A stretch of DNA of 64,000 bases from Actinoplanes sp. TFC3 (GCF_001553785.1 NZ_LOJP01000001.1:1119407-1183406); one strand, 5' to 3'; positions 17,246 through 26,929 are shown, counted from the stretch's first letter. Numbers and translations: made by a program. Notes: generated by a model from the sequence alone, not told the origin.

Positions 17246-18610
17246 TCAACGACCCCGCGGGGCGGAGGCGAGCCGCGCGACATCGCGCAACACCAGGTCG
17301 AGGCTGCCCGCGCCGGCCCAGTCAACGACCGGTACGCCGTGCTCGCGCAACCGGCCCAGTACGTTCTCCCGTTCCATCCGCCACAGCTGGGTGGCCAGTG
17401 ACGTCCACGGTCCGCTGGGTGGCGGTGCCGCATCATGCGGCAGGGTGTCCACAGCAACCGTGTATCGGCCGGACTGCACGAGTCCGGCCAGCATGTCCGC
17501 CGCGCGCGGGTCGACCAGCGGGGTCAGCACCACGACGAGCGCGTCGGAAGAAACGTTGTGGGCGCCGAAGACGTGTTCTGAATTCGGCTCGCCAGTGTCG
17601 GCTCGCACGTCGAGAAGCCATTCCAGGACGGTGAGGTATTGCCGGCGCCCGGTGGCGGGACGCAGGCGGCGGGCGGAGGAGCCGTACTCGGCCAGGGACA
17701 CCCGGTCACCGCGCTGCAAGTAGTGCTCCGCGATCGCGGCGGCCGCTCGTACGGTGGTGTCGAGAACTGAGGCTTTGCCCTTTACGCCCCCTGATTCTCC
17801 GGCTTCGCCGAGCACGTCCAGGAGCAGCAGAACCTCCGCGTCTCGGTCCGACAAAGTGGACGCAACGTGCAAATCGCGGGTACGCAGGGAAACTCGCCAG
17901 TCAATGCGCCGCAGCCGGTCGCCGGGCGCGAAGGGGCGCACCCCGGCCAGTTCGCCGCCCTCCCCCGGTCGTCGCGAGCGATGGTTACCGACCAGCCCTG
18001 CCGCCGCGGGCATCGCCTCCGTGGCCGCGAACGGCTCGGTCTCCGGGTACACGCGCACGCCCTGGGCGGGGATCACCACAGGCCGGCACGCCAGCAATCC
18101 GCCACACGCGGCAACCCGGGCAGCCGCCGGTCCCACGTCCTGCCGGCCCCAGCGGGTGGCGCGGCCGCTCAAGTCAACAGCGGTCCAGCCGTCCGGTGCC
18201 ACCTTGATCGCGTGCGGACGGTCGGCGTCCTCCAGCTCCAGCCACGGCGACGTCCGGGCGCGCACAACCACGAGGTCGTAGGTGATGACGTCCGGGTTTG
18301 CCACGGTTAGCCCGGCACGCACATTGCCACCTTCGACGATGTGCTCTTCGTCGGCTTCAATGCTCAATTCGGGGGCGAATCTGGGCATCCGTCGCAAAGC
18401 AACCGCGGCACCGATGGCGAAGGGTGCGGCCAGCAGCACCAGATCCACCCGGCCGAGCGCCACTCCGAGCACCAGGAGCAAGCCGGTGATCAGGACCGTA
18501 CGCCCCAGCGCGCGGGTGGGCACCCAAGCCGGCTGAGCCCAGCCGTCATCGGCCACGGCCTCCGTCGGGGGCACCGCAGCGCGCAGCGTCGGCGAATCGG
18601 TCGCGCTCAC
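17246..18610 (-). CDS. DUF58 domain-containing membrane protein
   Basis: This 454-aa protein is placed from a GTG that overlaps the moxR stop (GTGA at 18607-18610). Two membrane helices lie near residues 35-75. A beta-rich region and the DUF58 core RPFAPGDRLRRIDWRVS, with a von Willebrand A-like Asp segment (VLLLLDVLGEAG), follow. DUF58 proteins work with MoxR AAA+ ATPases as assembly or activation modules at the membrane. The longer upstream frame is antisense-rich and overlaps moxR, so it is rejected. Confidence 0.85.
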   Translation of the reverse strand: MSATDSPTLRAAVPPTEAVADDGWAQPAWVPTRALGRTVLITGLLLVLGVALGRVDLVLLAAPFAIGAAVALRRMPRFAPELSIEADEEHIVEGGNVRAGLTVANPDVITYDLVVVRARTSPWLELEDADRPHAIKVAPDGWTAVDLSGRATRWGRQDVGPAAARVAACGGLLACRPVVIPAQGVRVYPETEPFAATEAMPAAAGLVGNHRSRRPGEGGELAGVRPFAPGDRLRRIDWRVSLRTRDLHVASTLSDRDAEVLLLLDVLGEAGESGGVKGKASVLDTTVRAAAAIAEHYLQRGDRVSLAEYGSSARRLRPATGRRQYLTVLEWLLDVRADTGEPNSEHVFGAHNVSSDALVVVLTPLVDPRAADMLAGLVQSGRYTVAVDTLPHDAAPPPSGPWTSLATQLWRMERENVLGRLREHGVPVVDWAGAGSLDLVLRDVARLASAPRGR

Positions 18611-19617
18611 TGCTCGGCATACCCGCCCGCGTACGTGGGCAGCGCCCCGCTGGCCGGCGCTGAAACGTTTTGCAGCACCTCCTGGACCACAAACGACGGG
18701 TCCACCCTGCGCAGCCACATCTCCGGCCGCAGCGTGATCCGGTGCGCCAGCGCAGGCACCGCAACGTCCTTGACGTCCTCGGGCACCACGTAATCGCGGC
18801 CGGCCATGACCGCTCGGGCGCGAGCGAGCAACAGAAGGGCAAGCGAACCACGAGGCGACGAACCGACCAAAGCGGACGCGTGCTCACGGGTCGCGGAGGT
18901 CAGGGCGACTATGTAGCGGCCGATCGAATCCTCGACCACGATCGACTCGAGCGCCGCCTGCATGGACTGCAACGTGCGAGCATCCACCATCGGTGCGATC
19001 TGCGCCTCTTCCTGACGACGCGACATCCGCCGGCGCAGCACGTCCCATTCCTCGTCCTGCGTCGGGTAGCCGAACGACACGCGCAGCATGAAACGGTCCA
19101 GCTGAGCTTCGGGCAGCGGGTACGTGCCCTCGTACTCGATGGGATTTGCGGTCGCCAGCACGTGGAACGGCGGGTCCAGACGGTAGGTGACGCCCTCGAC
19201 CGACACCTGCTTTTCCTGCATGGCTTCGAGCAGCGCCGCCTGAGTTTTCGGTGGCGTGCGGTTGATCTCGTCCGCCAGCAACATGTTGGTGAATACCGGA
19301 CCTGCCCGGAAGGCGAAGTCGCCCTTGCGCTGGTCATAGAGGAACGAACCGGTCACGTCGGCGGGCAGCAGGTCTGGGGTGAACTGCAGGCGCCGGAAGT
19401 CGAGTCCGAGGGCCTGCGCGAACGAGCGAGCGGTCAGCGTCTTGCCAAGGCCGGGCAAATCCTCCAAAAGCACGTGCCCGCCGGCCAGAATGCCGGCCAG
19501 CACCAGCTCAAGGGAATCCCGCTTGCCGACCACCACGCTGCCGACCGCGTCGAGGACTGCGCCTGCCAGGCGGCCCACCTCGTAGGGCGGCATCGCCTCA
19601 ACGCTCGCGTCCGTCAC
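18607..19617 (-). CDS. MoxR family AAA+ ATPase
   Basis: This is a 336-aa ATPase with Walker A LEDLPGLGKT (about 51-60), Walker B LLADEINR, and the MoxR-typical sensor segment VLATANPIEYEGTYPLPEAQ. MoxR proteins act as chaperone-like remodelers for partner VWA/DUF58 proteins encoded beside them, exactly the arrangement here. It lies 13 nt downstream of the preceding operon gene and overlaps the DUF58 gene by 4 nt. The client complex is unknown. Confidence 0.93.
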   Translation of the reverse strand: MTDASVEAMPPYEVGRLAGAVLDAVGSVVVGKRDSLELVLAGILAGGHVLLEDLPGLGKTLTARSFAQALGLDFRRLQFTPDLLPADVTGSFLYDQRKGDFAFRAGPVFTNMLLADEINRTPPKTQAALLEAMQEKQVSVEGVTYRLDPPFHVLATANPIEYEGTYPLPEAQLDRFMLRVSFGYPTQDEEWDVLRRRMSRRQEEAQIAPMVDARTLQSMQAALESIVVEDSIGRYIVALTSATREHASALVGSSPRGSLALLLLARARAVMAGRDYVVPEDVKDVAVPALAHRITLRPEMWLRRVDPSFVVQEVLQNVSAPASGALPTYAGGYAEQ

Positions 19618-19630
19618 CGAACCACCCTTC

Positions 19631-20233
19631 TCAAATTCTTTCCAAGGCTTCCACGTACGACGCCAGGTCCCGCGGTTTCGGCGTGCGCCGCACCGAGTCG
19701 TTGAGCATTTCCCACAGCGGTTCGCCCATCAGCTCGCGTGCCCGCTTCGGATCCGACTCGCGCGTGATGCCGTGCCGCAGCCGCAGCCGCTCATCGGTCA
19801 ATTCCGACAGCGCCGGCAGGACGATACGCGAGAACCGGTCCGGGTCATCGTGCGACCACTGGAGTTGTTTTTCCCAGCGATGCACCGCTGTCCGCAGCGT
19901 GTCACCACCGGACCAGAAATACTCGCCAGGCTCCTCGCCACGACGGCCCGACCGGCGCGGTACCGGTGGCGGGGCCACTTCGGACACCGCGAGCATGAGC
20001 AGGCGCAGGGCCACGAACGCAGCCACAATGAGCAGCACCGACACCTTGAGGCCCTGAGACCGCAGCACCGCCACGGTGATCGCGGAGGCGGCGCCGACGA
20101 GCAAGGCGTTGCGCAGGACCCAGGCAACCTTGGATCGGGGCTTTTCGACCGGCTCCTGATACTCCTCGGCGGCGGCCGGCTCCTCGACAGATCCGAAAAG
20201 TCCGGCAAGCCCCTCGTCCGGATCGCGGCTCAC
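19631..20233 (-). CDS. Hypothetical membrane protein of the MoxR operon
   Basis: This 200-aa protein from a GTG overlaps the DUF4129 stop by 4 nt (GTGA). It has an acidic N-terminus (VSRDPDEGLAGLFGS), two hydrophobic helices at about 45-85, and a cytoplasmic C-terminus with RWEKQLQWSHDDPDRF and a conserved-looking LRHGITRESDPKRARELMG. No named domain is recognised. Position between DUF4129 and MoxR genes is common in actinobacteria and suggests a structural part of the same membrane system. Confidence 0.8.
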   Translation of the reverse strand: MSRDPDEGLAGLFGSVEEPAAAEEYQEPVEKPRSKVAWVLRNALLVGAASAITVAVLRSQGLKVSVLLIVAAFVALRLLMLAVSEVAPPPVPRRSGRRGEEPGEYFWSGGDTLRTAVHRWEKQLQWSHDDPDRFSRIVLPALSELTDERLRLRHGITRESDPKRARELMGEPLWEMLNDSVRRTPKPRDLASYVEALERI

Positions 20234-20928
20234 GACGCCACCCCCGCCCCGAGATCGGTGCGCAGCCGCTCCAACGCGGTTCGGGCCTGCTGCCGCATCT
20301 GGTTGTCCACGGTGTGCGTCGCATATCGCGCTTGCCGGTAAACGTGCGCGAAAGGAGTGAGCACTGCGGCTTCGAGCCGCTGCTCGGCGAGCAGGCGAGC
20401 GACCAAGTCGGTGGGGCTGTCGCCGGCGTGGCGTGGGGTTCCGGCCGCGGCCGCGGCGTCCTCCAGGCGCACCCAACAGGCGATCACGGCTCGGCGCGGG
20501 TCCCGGTCGCTGTCCGACAGCTCCTGCAAGCCGGCATCAACAGCAGCAACCAAATCTTCGGCGGTACGTACATCTGTCCGCTTTGCCGCCCGCTTCCCCC
20601 GCCGCCGCCCACGTCGGCGCGCGACATCGCGGAACAGAGCCCATATCACCAGGGAAACCACCAGAACGCCCGCGATCGCGAGCACAATCCACGCCGCAGT
20701 TCCTACCCAATCGGGCAAACCACCGGCCGCTTCGACCGGCTTGAGTGACTGGCTGGCGATCGGCTCGGGAGTGGGCGGCAGCAACGGAACAGCCGATTCC
20801 TCCGGCAGGGCATCCGGGTTGAAGCGTTCAAGCTGCGGCGCCGAGCGGGTGGCGGCCAGCGCGGCGATGCTGAGCAGCATGATGACGGCGACCAGGGGCC
20901 ACCAACGGCGCAGTGCGGCGAGATCCAA
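20230..20928 (-). CDS. DUF4129 domain-containing membrane protein
   Basis: This 232-aa protein starts at TTG (MDLAALRRWWPLVAVIMLL). It has an N-terminal membrane helix, a proline-rich outside segment (about 40-75), and a second helix (about 78-100). The cytoplasmic DUF4129 domain follows, with AVIACWVRLEDAAAAAG and the late VYRQARYATH motif. It is the first gene of the five-gene operon running to 16681. The TTG start has only a weak ribosome site, so the true start could differ by a few codons. Confidence 0.82.
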   Translation of the reverse strand: MDLAALRRWWPLVAVIMLLSIAALAATRSAPQLERFNPDALPEESAVPLLPPTPEPIASQSLKPVEAAGGLPDWVGTAAWIVLAIAGVLVVSLVIWALFRDVARRRGRRRGKRAAKRTDVRTAEDLVAAVDAGLQELSDSDRDPRRAVIACWVRLEDAAAAAGTPRHAGDSPTDLVARLLAEQRLEAAVLTPFAHVYRQARYATHTVDNQMRQQARTALERLRTDLGAGVAS

Positions 20929-20950
20929 GAGTCCGGCGATCCTTGCTGGC

Positions 20951-21033
20951 TCAGCGCGGCGGGTGCCGCACGACCTTTACTCATTCAGCGCGGCGGGGCC
21001 GCAAACCGCTTGTTCAGCGCGGTGTGTGCCGCA
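20951..21033. repeat. Three spaced 20-nt repeats, TCAGCGCGGYG...GCCGCA
   Basis: Similar 19-20-nt units are at 20951-20970, 20985-21003 and 21014-21033, between the DUF4129 gene and the uracil-DNA glycosylase. Spacing from start to start is about 29-34 nt. They sit upstream of the operon start and could be binding sites or simple decay products. Confidence 0.55.
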
Positions 21034-21041
21034 GGACCGAA

Positions 21042-21779
21042 TCATGCCAGGCCCGCTAGCTGTTTCGCACTGTCGAACACGTCGTCCAGCATGGCGGGCG
21101 TCAAACGGCCGGTGAACGTGTTCTGCTGCGAGACGTGGTAGCAGCCGAGCAGATCCGGGCCGCCGGGCATGCTGACGTGGGCGCCGTGCGTGAATTTGGG
21201 GCGTGGGACGGGGGCGCTGAGTCCGTACACCTGCTTGAGAATTGGCCACCATGCAGCCCAGGCAAAACCGCCGAGAGCGACCACGACGCGCAGCGTGGGT
21301 CTGATCAGTGAGACCTCGCGGTGCAGCCAGGGCGCGCAGGTGTCGCGCTCGACTGGCAGTGGCTTGTTGTCCGGCGGCGCGCACCGGACCGCCGCGAAAA
21401 TCCGGGTGTGTGCGAAGGCCAGACCGTCGTCGGCGCTGACGCTGGTGGACTGATTGGCGAGGCCGGCTCGGTGCATGGCGGCGATGAGCACATCACCCGA
21501 GCGGTCGCCGGTGAAGATGCGGCCGGTGCGGTTGCCGCCGTGCGCAGCCGGGGCGAGCCCGAGTATTGCGATCGCGGCGTCGCTGGGACCCATTCCGGGG
21601 ATCGGACGGCCCCAATAGGTCTGGTCACGGAAGGCGGCCCGCTTGGTGACCGCAACTTCCTCCCGCCAGGCAACCAGCCGCGGACAGGCAAAACAGTCCG
21701 AAATTTCGGCGTCGAGCACGGGCAAATCGGGCGCGGCGGATGCCTGGGTGGCTACATCTTCTGGGGTACGGCTGAGCAC
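21042..21779 (-). CDS. Uracil-DNA glycosylase family protein (family 5-like, UdgB)
   Basis: This 245-aa DNA repair enzyme would remove uracil from DNA. Cysteines of an Fe-S cluster are visible in [10 protein letters not shown], catalytic-pocket segments include [19 protein letters not shown], and the late [21 protein letters not shown] motif is family-typical. The open frame continues upstream to 22130. That extension is Pro/Ser-rich low complexity and ends in an IS982-like transposase stub, so I place the start at the GTG at 21779. A TTG or the ATG near 22130 cannot be excluded. Confidence 0.8.
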   Translation of the reverse strand: MLSRTPEDVATQASAAPDLPVLDAEISDCFACPRLVAWREEVAVTKRAAFRDQTYWGRPIPGMGPSDAAIAILGLAPAAHGGNRTGRIFTGDRSGDVLIAAMHRAGLANQSTSVSADDGLAFAHTRIFAAVRCAPPDNKPLPVERDTCAPWLHREVSLIRPTLRVVVALGGFAWAAWWPILKQVYGLSAPVPRPKFTHGAHVSMPGGPDLLGCYHVSQQNTFTGRLTPAMLDDVFDSAKQLAGLA

Positions 21780-22064
21780 GCCCTCTAGCGAAGCACGATC
21801 CGGCCGGGAAGGTGGGTCCGGTCCGGGCGATTGATTTTGGTTGAGGCGATCGGGCGAGGGCGCGTGGCGTGCCGGCGGGTGGCTCGGCGTGGCGGTCAGT
21901 CTGGGCTGGCGCGGCGATTGGCGTTTCAGGCGACCAATCAATGCGGCGGCGGACGGGTGGGCTTCCGGTGCGCCAAGCGGGGCGGAACCGGTCGATGCGG
22001 GGACTGCTCGGCTCAGCGGGTGGCGGCGGAGGCGGTTACGGAGCCGCTCAGGTAGGGGGCTGGG

Positions 22065-22163
22065 CGCGGTCAGAAGGGTGTTGATGTCTGTCGTCACAAA
22101 CGGATCATCGACACCCTTCGTCATGCCCACGACTCAGGGGTAGTTAGGACTTACTCGTCTAGG
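22065..22163 (-). mobile_element. IS982-like insertion-sequence end (scar)
   Basis: On the minus strand, GTG at 22097 opens [11 protein letters not shown]. That matches the usual N-terminus of IS982 transposases as I recall it (VTTxLDTLLTALYV), before the match is lost. At 22143-22163, outside that start, lies a 21-nt copy of the putative terminal repeat of 77-97 with one mismatch. The polarity fits the transposase-start end of the element. The interior of the IS is gone. Confidence 0.6.
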
Positions 22164-22611
22164 CCTCGCCCTCGCCGGAGCCGGCCCGGAGCGGACCGAC
22201 GCCGCCGCCCCGCCGACCACGGCGACCGCCCCCGCCGACCCGCCGGCTGCGGACCCGCCGACGTCCAGCTGATCACTGCCGGGCGGTGTTGCCACTGCGG
22301 CGAATCAGCCGTCACCGCGCCGGGTTGGCTACGCCAGCGCGGTGTGATGACAGCGGCCAACGCGCTGCGCGAGTTGCCGGGTCAAGCCCCCGCAACCTCA
22401 AATCGGCGGTCAGCGAGTTCCCAGCTTTTCTCGGGCTACGGCACAGGGCATTCCTAGGTATGCGTCGCACACTGGAGGCAGGCCCCTGGAGGGTCGGTGC
22501 TCGTCCCCCGTGCGTGCGCCGGCCCTGCAGGTTGAACGAGAAGCGCTGTCACGACCGCCGCCCCAGTCGAGGCGGCGCTTTTCTTTGACCGCATTCGCGC
22601 AGTGGGCCGTC
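22164..22611. other. Non-coding or decayed stretch beside the IS scar
   Basis: The DNA is GC-rich with short open frames only. One frame contains GRCCHCGESAV, a cysteine cluster that hints at a broken zinc-ribbon-like peptide, but it has no clear start or conserved context. I see no RNA gene. Confidence 0.35.
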
Positions 22612-22932
22612 TCAAAAGCGGCCATATCGGCTGTGCAGGTACTGCGCACGCGAGTAATGGGCGGCCGCTGCTCCGTAGTACATCGTCGCGAGCGACACGT
22701 GGAAACTGTTGTCGGTCAGGGCGTTCTTGGCGTTCGCGGTCTCGGACCAGCGAATCTCGGCGTCGGTGGGGCTGATCCCGCGCCGTGCGCAGCGTTGCAG
22801 AGTCATCTCCTTGCCGAGTCGCCAGGTCTCCAGGGCCGCTTCGGCCTGCCGCATCATGGCCCGGGCCTGTTCGATGAGGGACTCGGCAAGGGTCCAGGCG
22901 GCGTGCTCCTCGTCGCTGTGAAACTCAGGCAT
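22612..22932 (-). CDS. Hypothetical helical protein
   Basis: This 106-aa protein starts MPEFHSDEEHAAWTLAESL, with GGGAGGTG placed 7 nt before the ATG. It is mostly amphipathic helix, rich in Ala/Glu/Arg, with a conserved-looking FHVSLATMYYGAAAAHYSRAQ near the C-terminus. No signal, membrane segment or known domain is seen. It stands alone, with a decayed region downstream. Function unknown. Confidence 0.65.
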   Translation of the reverse strand: MPEFHSDEEHAAWTLAESLIEQARAMMRQAEAALETWRLGKEMTLQRCARRGISPTDAEIRWSETANAKNALTDNSFHVSLATMYYGAAAAHYSRAQYLHSRYGRF

Positions 22933-23106
22933 GGCGACACCTCCCACACGGGATCAGGCTGGCGAAATGTCCGTCCATTCAGTGTGTGAGATGGGTTTGG
23001 CGAGTGTCGATCTTTTACACCCGCAGGGGGTACCCAGCCGCAGGTAGACGCGCTCACCAGCGCCGATGACCGCAGCGCCAAAGCGAAAATGCCGTGCCAA
23101 ACGAAA

Positions 23107-23133
23107 CTGCCGCGCCGGAAATCGGCGCGGCAG
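23107..23133 (-). terminator. Intrinsic terminator of msrA
   Basis: An 11-bp perfect hairpin CTGCCGCGCCG/CGGCGCGGCAG with a 5-nt loop lies just past the msrA stop. On the minus strand it is followed by TTTCGTTTGG, giving a moderate U tract. Confidence 0.75.
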
Positions 23134-23153
23134 CGGACGTGCAATGAGATCTA

Positions 23154-23813
<660 letters not shown>

Positions 23814-23900
23814 GGTGACTCCCTTCATCCGCTGGGTGCAACACCATCCACCCCGCCATCCTTACCCGATCGAGCAAGACGCCCGGCCGAGAGGCCACGA

Positions 23901-24320
23901 TCAACCCGAACCAAAGGCCGTACCGATCCGAGCGGCGTATTCCGCGGCCTCCTCGTCCGAGGCGTACTTGTGCCGAGGCCAGAAGAACCCGCGCAATCCG
24001 TCCCCCTTTGTCCGGGGCACCACATGGAAGTGCAGGTGCGGCTGCGACTGCGACACCACGTTGTTGTTCGCCACAAAGGTGCCCTGCGAGCCGAGCGCCG
24101 CCGGCACCGCCTCAGCCAAGCGCTGGACAAGTCCGAAATAGTCCGCCAGATCGCTTGACGGCAGATCAGTCAATTGGGGTACGTGCGCACGCGGCACGAT
24201 CAGGACATGTCCCTTGAACACCGGGCGGACATCCAGGAACCCGACGCCCTCAGGCGTGTCGGCCACCTTGAACGCGGGGACCGTGCCCGCCACGATGCCG
24301 CAGAAGACACAGTCAGCCAT
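23901..24320 (-). CDS. HIT family protein (histidine triad nucleotide-binding)
   Basis: This is a 139-aa nucleotide hydrolase/transferase with the histidine triad PHLHFHVVPR near residue 95. The N-terminal zinc-type CVFCGIVAG is also present, as in the HinT-like branch of bacterial HIT proteins. It likely hydrolyses adenosine phosphoramidates. The gene is divergent from the cystathionine enzyme, with only 24 bp between the two start codons. TAGTCT (24327-24332, minus strand) ends 6 nt before its ATG, so the mRNA is probably leaderless. Confidence 0.92.
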   Translation of the reverse strand: MADCVFCGIVAGTVPAFKVADTPEGVGFLDVRPVFKGHVLIVPRAHVPQLTDLPSSDLADYFGLVQRLAEAVPAALGSQGTFVANNNVVSQSQPHLHFHVVPRTKGDGLRGFFWPRHKYASDEEAAEYAARIGTAFGSG

Positions 24321-24344
24321 CAGCGCAGACTAACGTTGCCCTTC
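24321..24344. promoter_or_regulatory. Overlapping divergent leaderless promoters (HIT / cystathionine enzyme)
   Basis: The whole intergenic space is 24 bp. On the plus strand TAACGT (24331-24336) ends 8 nt before ATG 24345. On the minus strand TAGTCT (24332-24327) ends 6 nt before ATG 24320. The two -10 hexamers share the bases 24331-24332, so polymerase binding in one direction should exclude the other. Confidence 0.6.
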
Positions 24345-25496
24345 ATGACGGGTAACAACTACGGCTTTGACACTCTCGCCATTCACGCGGGGCAGGAACC
24401 GGATCCTCGGACGGGTTCGGTGGTGCCGCCTATTTATCAGACGAGCACGTACGCGCAGGATGCCGTTGGCTCGCCGCGGCTGGGCTACGAGTACAGCCGC
24501 TCGGGCAACCCGACTCGCGACGCTTTGCAGGAATGCCTCGCGGCGCTCGAGGGCGGACGCCGCGGCTTGGCCTTCGCCAGCGGCCTCGCCGCCGAGGACG
24601 CGCTGCTGCGGGCGGTGTGCCGGCCGGGTGATCACGTGGTGATCCCCGATGACGCGTACGGCGGCACGTTCCGCCTGTTCAGCAAGGTCGCCGAGAACTG
24701 GGGGCTGGACTGGACCGCGGTGCCGCTGAACGACCTTGATGCCGTTCGTGCCGCCTTCCGCCCCGGGCATACGCGGATGATCTGGGTGGAAACGCCCACG
24801 AATCCACTGCTGAACATTGCCGACATCGCTGCGCTGGCTGCCTTGGCGCATGAGTATGACGCGCTGCTCGCGGTCGACAACACGTTCGCCTCGCCGTATC
24901 TTCAGCAGCCCATCGCCCTGGGCGCCGACGTGGTCATCCACTCCACGACGAAGTACCTGGGCGGGCATTCCGACGTGGTCGGCGGGGCCCTGGTCGCGGC
25001 CGATGACGGGTTGGGGGAGCAGCTCGCGTTCCATCAGAACGCCATGGGTGCGGTGAACGGGCCGTTCGATGCGTGGCTCACTCTTCGCGGAATCAAGACT
25101 TTGGGCGTACGGATGGATCGGCACTGTGACAACGCCGAGCGCATCGTCGCGTTCCTTGAGGGGCACCCCAAGGTGGGCGCGGTTCTGTATCCCGGTCTCG
25201 AGTCGCATCCCGGACACGAAACTGCTGCCAAGCAGATGTCGCGTTTCGGGGGCATGATCTCCTTCCGGGCGCGCGGTGGTCTTGAGCAGGCCATTGACAT
25301 CTGCAACCGGACAAAACTCTTCGTGTTGGCCGAGTCGCTGGGCGGCGTGGAATCGCTGATCGAGCACCCTGGGCAAATGACACACCTCAGCGCGGCGGGC
25401 TCACCGCTTGAAGTCCCCGCCGATCTCGTGCGACTGTCTGTCGGCATCGAAACCGCTGACGATTTGCTCGCCGATCTGGAACAGGCGCTCAGCTGA
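24345..25496 (+). CDS. Cystathionine gamma-synthase/gamma-lyase family PLP enzyme
   Basis: This 383-aa PLP enzyme has the family start YGFDTLAIHAGQEPDP, the PLP-phosphate segment YSRSGNPTRDALQ, and the Schiff-base lysine in HSTTKYLGGHSDVVGG. It would cleave cystathionine to cysteine (lyase) or make it from O-acylhomoserine (synthase), and the motifs do not decide. Presence of cystathionine beta-synthase in the same window favours a role in transsulfuration. No ribosome site is seen; TAACGT 8 nt upstream suggests a leaderless mRNA. Confidence 0.88.
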   Translation: MTGNNYGFDTLAIHAGQEPDPRTGSVVPPIYQTSTYAQDAVGSPRLGYEYSRSGNPTRDALQECLAALEGGRRGLAFASGLAAEDALLRAVCRPGDHVVIPDDAYGGTFRLFSKVAENWGLDWTAVPLNDLDAVRAAFRPGHTRMIWVETPTNPLLNIADIAALAALAHEYDALLAVDNTFASPYLQQPIALGADVVIHSTTKYLGGHSDVVGGALVAADDGLGEQLAFHQNAMGAVNGPFDAWLTLRGIKTLGVRMDRHCDNAERIVAFLEGHPKVGAVLYPGLESHPGHETAAKQMSRFGGMISFRARGGLEQAIDICNRTKLFVLAESLGGVESLIEHPGQMTHLSAAGSPLEVPADLVRLSVGIETADDLLADLEQALS

Positions 25497-25567
25497 GCTC
25501 CTGGACGGCGGACGACGATGTGACGGCGGTGTAAAGGCTTTCAATACAGACAAAGCGGAGACGGGCC

Positions 25568-26929
25568 ATGGATAACCTGGCGACCACGTGGGTGGGTGCC
25601 ACGGCGAAGCAGATCTCCCGAGCGGTCCGTCGCGGAGACACGACCGCCACGCAGGTGGTAGCGGATCACCTCGAACAGATCGCGATCTCCGATCCGGAGA
25701 TCGCGGCGTTCCGGGTGGTGCGCGGCGGCGAGGCGATCGCCGAGGCCGAGAAGGTCGACGAGCAGGAGGACCTGGCGAACCTTCCGCTGGCCGGTGTGCC
25801 GGTTGCGGTGAAGGAGAACACGCAGGTCGCCGGCTTGCCTACCTGGCATGGCTCGGAGGCCGCGCGCAAGGAGATCGCCGAGGAGGATCACGAAGTCGTC
25901 CGCCGGTTGCGTGGCGCGGGTGCCGTAGTCGTCGGCGTGACCCGAATGCCCGAAATGGGACTGTGGGCCACGACCGACGACGCCGATGCTCCCACCCGTA
26001 ACCCCTGGCTGCTTGACCGCACGGCAGGCGGCTCGTCGGGCGGCGCGGCGGCGGCAGTCGCGGCGGGCCTGGTGCCGATTGCGCATGGCAACGACGGGCT
26101 CGGCTCGGTGCGCATCCCGGCTGCTTGCTGCGGACTTGTCGGACTTAAACCAGGTCGCGGCACCGTCCCGGTCGACCTGGGCCAGGATGGTTGGTTCGGT
26201 CTGGTGGAGCACGGCATTCTCGCCACCACGGTCGCGGATGCTGCGCTCGGGTTCAGTGCTCTGGCCGGTCGGGCTCCCGCCAAGCTCACCCCACCGGAAA
26301 AGCTGCGGGTGGGCGTGAGCTTGCGCTCCCCGATTCAGGGGGTACGACCAGACGAGCCGAACCGTGCCGCCGTCGCAACCGCCGCACGGCTCTTGGTCGA
26401 TGCCGGGCACGACACCGTGACCGCCGACCCGCCCTACACCACGGCCCTCGGGCTCGCGGTGCTGCTGACCTGGTTCGCCTCGGCGTACCAGGAATCCTCC
26501 GGTCTTGACGTGAAGAAGCTGCAACCGCGAACCCGCCGGCACATCGCGCTTGGCAAGGTCGCCTCGAACCGCGGTTGGGTACGCCAGCAAACCCGCGACG
26601 CGTGGCGAACCAAGGCGATCGAGTTCTTCGCGAAGAACGAAATCGACGTGCTCCTCACCCCCGTGCTGGCCACCGTCCCACCCCCGGCCGGAGGGCATGC
26701 CAGCGGCAGTTGGCGCGCCAACATGCGGACGAACATCACGTATGCCCCTTATGCCGCCCCTTGGAACGTCGCCGGCCTGCCCGCGATAGTCGTGCCGGTG
26801 GGGGTGCGCCCGGACGGGCTGCCGGTCGGCGTGCAATTCGTAGGCCCGCCCGACTCGGAGCTCACGCTGCTGTCGATCGCGGGGCTGCTCGAAGTGGCGA
26901 ACCCCTGGCAGCGGCACGCGTTCGTGTGA
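25568..26929 (+). CDS. Amidase (amidase-signature family)
   Basis: This 453-aa amidohydrolase has a Ser-cisSer-Lys triad: the lysine in VPVAVKENT (about K84) and the serines in AGGSSGGAAAAV. The long signature continues through GNDGLGSVRIPAACCGLVG. The C-terminal GLPVGVQFVG motif is normal. It hydrolyses an unknown amide. The absence of GatB/GatC neighbours and of GatA-specific motifs argues against an aspartyl/glutamyl-tRNA amidotransferase subunit. It lies 71 nt after the preceding PLP gene on the same strand. The ATG follows AGCGGAGACGG. Confidence 0.9.
   Translation: MDNLATTWVGATAKQISRAVRRGDTTATQVVADHLEQIAISDPEIAAFRVVRGGEAIAEAEKVDEQEDLANLPLAGVPVAVKENTQVAGLPTWHGSEAARKEIAEEDHEVVRRLRGAGAVVVGVTRMPEMGLWATTDDADAPTRNPWLLDRTAGGSSGGAAAAVAAGLVPIAHGNDGLGSVRIPAACCGLVGLKPGRGTVPVDLGQDGWFGLVEHGILATTVADAALGFSALAGRAPAKLTPPEKLRVGVSLRSPIQGVRPDEPNRAAVATAARLLVDAGHDTVTADPPYTTALGLAVLLTWFASAYQESSGLDVKKLQPRTRRHIALGKVASNRGWVRQQTRDAWRTKAIEFFAKNEIDVLLTPVLATVPPPAGGHASGSWRANMRTNITYAPYAAPWNVAGLPAIVVPVGVRPDGLPVGVQFVGPPDSELTLLSIAGLLEVANPWQRHAFV

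Noticed and set aside
21780..22130. N-terminal extension of the uracil-DNA glycosylase
   Set aside because: The extension is Pro/Ser/Arg-rich and its first codons derive from an IS982-like transposase stub, so it is unlikely to be part of the enzyme, although a start between 21779 and 22130 cannot be fully excluded.
22164..22420. Zinc-ribbon-like peptide GRCCHCGESAV
   Set aside because: There is no start codon with a ribosome site, the flanks are low complexity, and the frame closes soon after, so I could not support a gene.
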